Part shown: in pieces, positions 60,806 to 64,000 of the stretch
Layout: every line of letters starts with the position of its first letter
Position numbering within the stretch: position 1 is the first letter of the stretch
Assembly: GCA_964588285.1 (NCBI GenBank)
Contig: CAZPNX010000004.1
Coordinates: forward strand, 62,001 to 126,000
Source of the DNA: CAZPNX01 sp964588285
GTDB taxonomy: Bacteria; Edwardsbacteria; AC1; EtOH8
Reading direction: 5' to 3'
DNA: 64,000 bases
Position numbers and translations under genes: made by a program
Notes under the pieces: model-generated
What the model saw: the letters and a program-made list of their open reading frames with translations, nothing else
The model's database searches: none
What the model was told of the DNA's origin: nothing

Positions 60806-60838
60806 GGGTCGGGCCAAGCCAGGAGGAAGGAGACGAAG

Positions 60839-61000
60839 ATGGAGAGGGACCCGGTCTGCGGGATGGAGGTCAGCCGCCAGAAGGCGGCGGCCGTCACCCA
60901 GTACCACGGGAAAACCTACTACTTCTGCGCCGAGGCCTGCAGACAGGCTTTCGACCGCAATCCGGAAAAATATCTCAAGCCGGAGAAGGACGAGAAATGA
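60839..61000 (+). CDS. YHS-domain protein
   Basis: 53 residues: MERDPVCGMEV, QYHGKTYYFCAEACRQAFDRNPEKYL. The YHS pattern (CGM...YYFC...C..F) is a small metal-associated domain found in copper ATPases and some reductases. AGGAGGAAGGAG lies before the ATG. Its last bases overlap the following membrane gene (ATGA at 60997-61000). Probably binds a metal and acts with rubredoxin or the membrane protein. Confidence 0.9.
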   Translation: MERDPVCGMEVSRQKAAAVTQYHGKTYYFCAEACRQAFDRNPEKYLKPEKDEK

Positions 61001-61305
61001 TCCGGCAGATCGTCCTCACCCGGATTCATAAAGCCCTGGGATGGGCCATGCTCCTGCTGCTGCCGGCCCAGCTGCTGACCGGGCTCTGGGCCATGGGCAA
61101 GGCGGGTGGCGAGTCCGGCGACCTGGCCTCGGCCCTGCACGTAGGGCCCTGGGCGGCGCTGGTTCTCGGTTTGATGATCATCACCCACGGCCTTCTGGGC
61201 ATCAGGTTCACGGTCATGAAGAAACTCGGCCCCCGGCCCGGGGGGCTGTTGCTGGCCGCGGTCTGGGCGACGTTCATGATTCTGCTGGCCATAATCACCC
61301 TATAA
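60997..61305 (+). CDS. Small membrane protein, possibly haem-binding
   Basis: 102 residues from ATG 60997 with three membrane segments (about 14-34, 48-68, 80-101). Histidines lie at positions about 10 (RIHKALGW), 48 (LHVGPW) and 63 (ITHGLLG), a spacing that would suit haem coordination in a small cytochrome b-like fold, but no family is certain. It overlaps the YHS gene by 4 bases, so the three small genes from 60635 form one unit with rubredoxin. Confidence 0.65.
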   Translation: MIRQIVLTRIHKALGWAMLLLLPAQLLTGLWAMGKAGGESGDLASALHVGPWAALVLGLMIITHGLLGIRFTVMKKLGPRPGGLLLAAVWATFMILLAIITL

Positions 61306-61318
61306 TAGGGGAGAGACC

Positions 61319-62485
61319 ATGGAACAGTGCAACACCGCTCTGGAGAAGCTGGTCAGGATAGGCATCGCCCTGTCGGCAGTGCGGGATCTGGAAAAATTGC
61401 TGGAGATGATCGTCAGCCAGGCGCGGGAGTTCGCCCGGGCCGACGCCGGCAGCCTCTACATCGTCGAGAGCGACCACCTCAACTTCGTGGTCAGCCAGAA
61501 CGACACCCTGGCCAGGCGGGAGGGCAAGCGGGCCGAGGAGATGCTGTTCAAGCCGTTCCCGGTGCCTCTCTCCAAAAAGTCGCTCTCCGGCTACGTGGCC
61601 CTCACCGGCCAGGCCCTGAACATCCCCGACGCCTACCAGATACCCGAATCCGCCCCTTATTCCTTCGACCGCTCCTTCGACCAGCGCACCAACTACCGCA
61701 CCCGGTCCATGCTGCAGCTGCCCATGAAGGACGCCGAAGGGGCCATCATCGGGGTGCTGCAGCTGATAAACGCCACGGACGACAAAGGCGGCATCGTCTC
61801 CTTCTCCCAGGACGACGAGGAATTGCTTTCGGCGGTGGCCTCGCAGGCGGCGGTGGCCGTCAAAAACGCCCAATTGCACCGGGACCTGAAGCAGGCCCAT
61901 TTGGACACCATAGTCCGGCTGGGGGTGGCGGCCGAATATCGGGACAAGGAGACCGGCAATCACATCCGGCGCATGAGCCACTACTCGGCCATCATCGCCG
62001 AAAAGCTGGGCCTGCCCTCCGACCACGTGGAGATTATTCATCTGGCCAGCCCCATGCACGACGTGGGCAAGGTGGGCATTCCGGACGCGGTGCTTTTGAA
62101 GCCCGGCCGGCTGAACGAGGTGGAACGGCGCATCATCGAGTCCCACTGCCTGATCGGGGCCGAGATCCTCAAGGGCTCCGACGTCCCGCTGATGAAGCTG
62201 TCGCAGACCATCGCCTTCACCCACCACGAGAAGTGGGACGGCAGCGGCTATCCCACCAGGCTCAAGGGGACGGACATCCCGGTGGAGGGCCGGATCGTGG
62301 CCCTGGCCGACGTCTTCGATGCCCTTTCCAACAAGCGGGTCTACAAGCCGGCCATGTCGTTGGACGACACCATGGCCATCATCCGCGAGGGCGCCGGAAC
62401 CCACTTCGACCCGGCGGTGGTCGAGGCCTTCGGCAAGGGCTGGGACCGGGTGACCCAGGTCTACGACCAGTACAAGGAGATCTGA
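61319..62485 (+). CDS. GAF/HD-GYP cyclic di-GMP phosphodiesterase-like protein
   Basis: 388 residues. The N-terminal part has a GAF domain (about 20-180, VRDLEKLLEMIVSQAREFARADAGSLYIVES by its start, and YRTRSMLQLPMKDAEGAIIGVLQLIN). HD-GYP follows: RRMSHYSAIIAEKLGL, MHDVGKVGIPDAVLLKPGRL, HHEKWDGSGYP. Both HD and GYP are intact, so it should hydrolyse cyclic di-GMP. The GGDEF protein at 22747 could be its opposite number. It starts 13 bases after the small membrane gene. Confidence 0.93.
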   Translation: MEQCNTALEKLVRIGIALSAVRDLEKLLEMIVSQAREFARADAGSLYIVESDHLNFVVSQNDTLARREGKRAEEMLFKPFPVPLSKKSLSGYVALTGQALNIPDAYQIPESAPYSFDRSFDQRTNYRTRSMLQLPMKDAEGAIIGVLQLINATDDKGGIVSFSQDDEELLSAVASQAAVAVKNAQLHRDLKQAHLDTIVRLGVAAEYRDKETGNHIRRMSHYSAIIAEKLGLPSDHVEIIHLASPMHDVGKVGIPDAVLLKPGRLNEVERRIIESHCLIGAEILKGSDVPLMKLSQTIAFTHHEKWDGSGYPTRLKGTDIPVEGRIVALADVFDALSNKRVYKPAMSLDDTMAIIREGAGTHFDPAVVEAFGKGWDRVTQVYDQYKEI

Positions 62486-62647
62486 TAAACGTAGTAACGT
62501 TGGACGTACCACGTTGAACGTAAAAACGCAAAACAAGCGGGGAGCGGGTGATCCGGATTTTCTACCGGTAAAAGTTGTCTGGTAAACCTAGTAACGTACC
62601 ACGTTGAACGTTAAAACGTCCAACGTTAATACGATCAGGGGCAAGAG
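62486..62647. repeat. Intergenic microrepeats with CGTACCACGTTGAACGT units
   Basis: GTACCACGTTGAACG occurs at 62506-62520 and 62596-62610, with TAACGTTGGA before and TCCAACGTTA (inverse) after. Units differ in the following bases. The region forms no array of spacers and reads no gene. Confidence 0.55.
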
Positions 62648-63472
62648 ATGAAGATAACCTTCTACGGGGTTCGGGGGTCGATCGCGGCTCCCGGGGCGGA
62701 GACGGCCGGCTACGGCGGCAATACCACCTGCCTGGAGATCATCACCGGCGGCGGCTACCGGATGATCGTCGACGCCGGCACCGGCATGCGCAAGCTGGGG
62801 CTGAAGCTTCTGGGCGAGAAGGAGGTGCCCACCATCCCCATCTTCGTCACCCATGTCCACTGGGACCACATCCAGGGCCTGCCCTTCTTCCTGCCCATCT
62901 ACATGCCGCGCTTCAAGCTGATGTTCGTGGCCGACAACGAGTGCTTCGACCGCCTCTACAACACCCTCTACGAGCAGATGGACGGCTATGTCTTCCCGGC
63001 CGACCTCCAGGAGGTGCAGTCCCAGGTCAAGTTCCAGATAATAGACAAGAGCGGCTTCGACTTCGGCGGCGCCCACCTGGACACCATCCGCAACAACCAT
63101 CCGGTGCCCACCTACGGCATCCGGGCGGCCGAGAACGGCAAAAAATTCTGCTTTTTGACCGACAACGAGCTCCGCTCCGAAAAGCCGCAGACCGACTATT
63201 CCCGGTTCGTCGAGTTCTGCCGGGACGCCGACATCCTAGTGCACGACGCCCAATACACCGAGGAGGACATGAAGAAGACCCGGGGCTGGGGCCACTCCAC
63301 CTTCATGGAGACGGTGGCCCTGGCCGAGGAGGCCGGGGTAAAAAAGCTGGTGTTCACCCACCACGACCCGGAGCGGACCGACAAACAGCTGGACGAGATC
63401 ATCGGAGAGGTTAGAACGAAAACGAAGTTGGAGGTGGCCGGGGCCAAGGAGGGGGAGACGCTGGAGCTGTGA
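62648..63472 (+). CDS. MBL-fold metallo-hydrolase
   Basis: 274 residues. The metallo-beta-lactamase motifs are THVHWDHIQGLPFF (HxHxDH), the Asp of IVDAGTG, a later DILVHDAQYTEED and VFTHHDPERTD. The N-terminus ITFYGVRGSIAAPGAETAGYGGNTTC resembles phosphodiesterase- or arylsulfatase-like members (PhnP, ElaC-related). It hydrolyses a phosphodiester or similar bond; the substrate is unknown. It follows the microrepeat region. Confidence 0.88.
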   Translation: MKITFYGVRGSIAAPGAETAGYGGNTTCLEIITGGGYRMIVDAGTGMRKLGLKLLGEKEVPTIPIFVTHVHWDHIQGLPFFLPIYMPRFKLMFVADNECFDRLYNTLYEQMDGYVFPADLQEVQSQVKFQIIDKSGFDFGGAHLDTIRNNHPVPTYGIRAAENGKKFCFLTDNELRSEKPQTDYSRFVEFCRDADILVHDAQYTEEDMKKTRGWGHSTFMETVALAEEAGVKKLVFTHHDPERTDKQLDEIIGEVRTKTKLEVAGAKEGETLEL

Positions 63473-63501
63473 GATCCGCTTGATTGCTAGTCTAGTATAG
63501 G

Positions 63502-64000
63502 ATGATCGACCTTACCCTCAAAATCGCCGGCGCGGCCGGCCAGGGCATGCAGACCATCGCCTACTCGGTGGCCAAGGCGCTGGCGCGGCAGGGCTACTAT
63601 GTCCACTGCTACCAGGACCTGATGTCGCGCATCCGGGGCGGGCATAACTTCGCCGTTCTAAGGATATCCGACCGGCCGGTGGGCTCGCTGGCCGAGAAGG
63701 CCAACATCCTGGTAGCGCTGAACGCGGAGTCGGTGGTGCTGCATGCGGGGGAATTGGTGGAGGGCGGGGTTGTCATACTCGACAGCAAGTTTTCATCGCC
63801 GGTCGTCTCGGCTCCGCTCGACGACCACGCAAGAGGGAAGCTGAACCTGTTCCCGGTGCCGCTGGAGGAGCTGGCGGTGGAGCACGGGAAGAACAAGCTG
63901 ATGCTCAACTCGGTGGCCTCGGGTGCCTGCTTCGGCCTGATGGAGTATGACATCGACGTCCTGGCCGACACTTTGGGCGACATCTTCGCCCGCAAGGGCG
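63502..64000 (+). CDS. 2-oxoacid:acceptor oxidoreductase, gamma/alpha subunit (cut by window end)
   Basis: 166 residues seen from ATG 63502; the frame stays open to the end. It begins LTLKIAGAAGQGMQTIAYSVAKALARQG, the gamma-domain start of KorA/VorA-type proteins, and continues YQDLMSRIRGGHNFAVLRISDRPVGS. Fused gamma-alpha subunits begin this way. The enzyme makes acyl-CoA from 2-oxoacids with ferredoxin as electron acceptor, which would feed the two Ptb-Buk pairs. The 3' part and partner subunits are outside the window. Confidence 0.9.
   Translation, partial: MIDLTLKIAGAAGQGMQTIAYSVAKALARQGYYVHCYQDLMSRIRGGHNFAVLRISDRPVGSLAEKANILVALNAESVVLHAGELVEGGVVILDSKFSSPVVSAPLDDHARGKLNLFPVPLEELAVEHGKNKLMLNSVASGACFGLMEYDIDVLADTLGDIFARKG

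Noticed and set aside
61295..62536. 400-codon open frame on the minus strand
   Set aside because: Antisense to the GAF/HD-GYP gene, whose catalytic motifs are complete. Composition is that of a shadow frame.
62486..62636. CRISPR array
   Set aside because: Only two copies of a 15-base unit, no regular spacers and no cas genes nearby.

Overview
The window is GC-rich bacterial chromosome with closely packed genes, many of them overlapping by 1-4 bases, plus a few AT-richer islands. The gene set points to a diderm, anaerobic, fermenting bacterium: lpxH, ppiD and beta-barrel proteins (outer membrane), two phosphate butyryltransferase and two butyrate kinase genes, a 2-oxoacid:acceptor oxidoreductase subunit, rubredoxin and Fe-S flavoproteins. 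No ribosomal RNA or species marker is present. A candidate phylum near the FCB/WOR-3 group would fit, but this is only inference.

Layout. 1-2600: the end of a SpoIID/LytB protein, a decayed stretch, then a minus-strand unit of two unknown genes behind a consensus promoter, a SAM-I riboswitch and a terminator. 2700-11400: ExeA-type ATPase, PHP phosphoesterase, apgM, a barrel protein with an odd start, an AT-rich membrane gene, a broken glyoxalase, two flavoproteins, a TPR protein and purH. 11700-24700: HEAT-repeat protein, guaA, TPR protein, the buk/ptb genes (one buk carries a histone-H1-like N-terminal tail), a PAS-GGDEF protein, an HD hydrolase and an AT-rich island with a possible frameshift site. 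24800-30600: rpiB, thioredoxin-like protein, glyA, dCMP deaminase, folK and a deoxynucleoside kinase whose last 72 bases are repeated after a two-gene insert. 30712-36049: a run of gene cassettes, each ending in an attC-like site, with no integrase in the window. 36069-42823: dapA, a nickel-regulation and uptake group (nikR, palindromic operator, barrel protein, metal-binding lipoprotein, NicO-type permease), then queA and tgt for queuosine. 42834-55100: radical SAM lipoprotein, spermidine-synthase-like membrane protein, DUF4159, DUF4175-like and TPR genes, M18 aminopeptidase and ppiD. 55130-58600 (minus): two CAT-anticodon tRNAs around a broken four-helix-bundle gene, then ftsB-like, eno and lpxH. 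58661-64000: two lipoproteins, rubredoxin, a YHS protein, a small membrane protein, a GAF/HD-GYP protein, an MBL-fold hydrolase and the start of a 2-oxoacid oxidoreductase gene.

The metabolic genes fit together as follows. The oxidoreductase would make acyl-CoA from 2-oxoacids, Ptb and Buk would turn acyl-CoA into ATP, and ApgM and enolase serve glycolysis. GlyA, PurH, FolK and GuaA cover one-carbon and purine supply. The most unusual items are the attC cassette array far from any integrase, the SAM riboswitch driving two genes of unknown function, the dck 3'-end duplication around a toxin-antitoxin-like pair, and the histone-like tail on a butyrate kinase.
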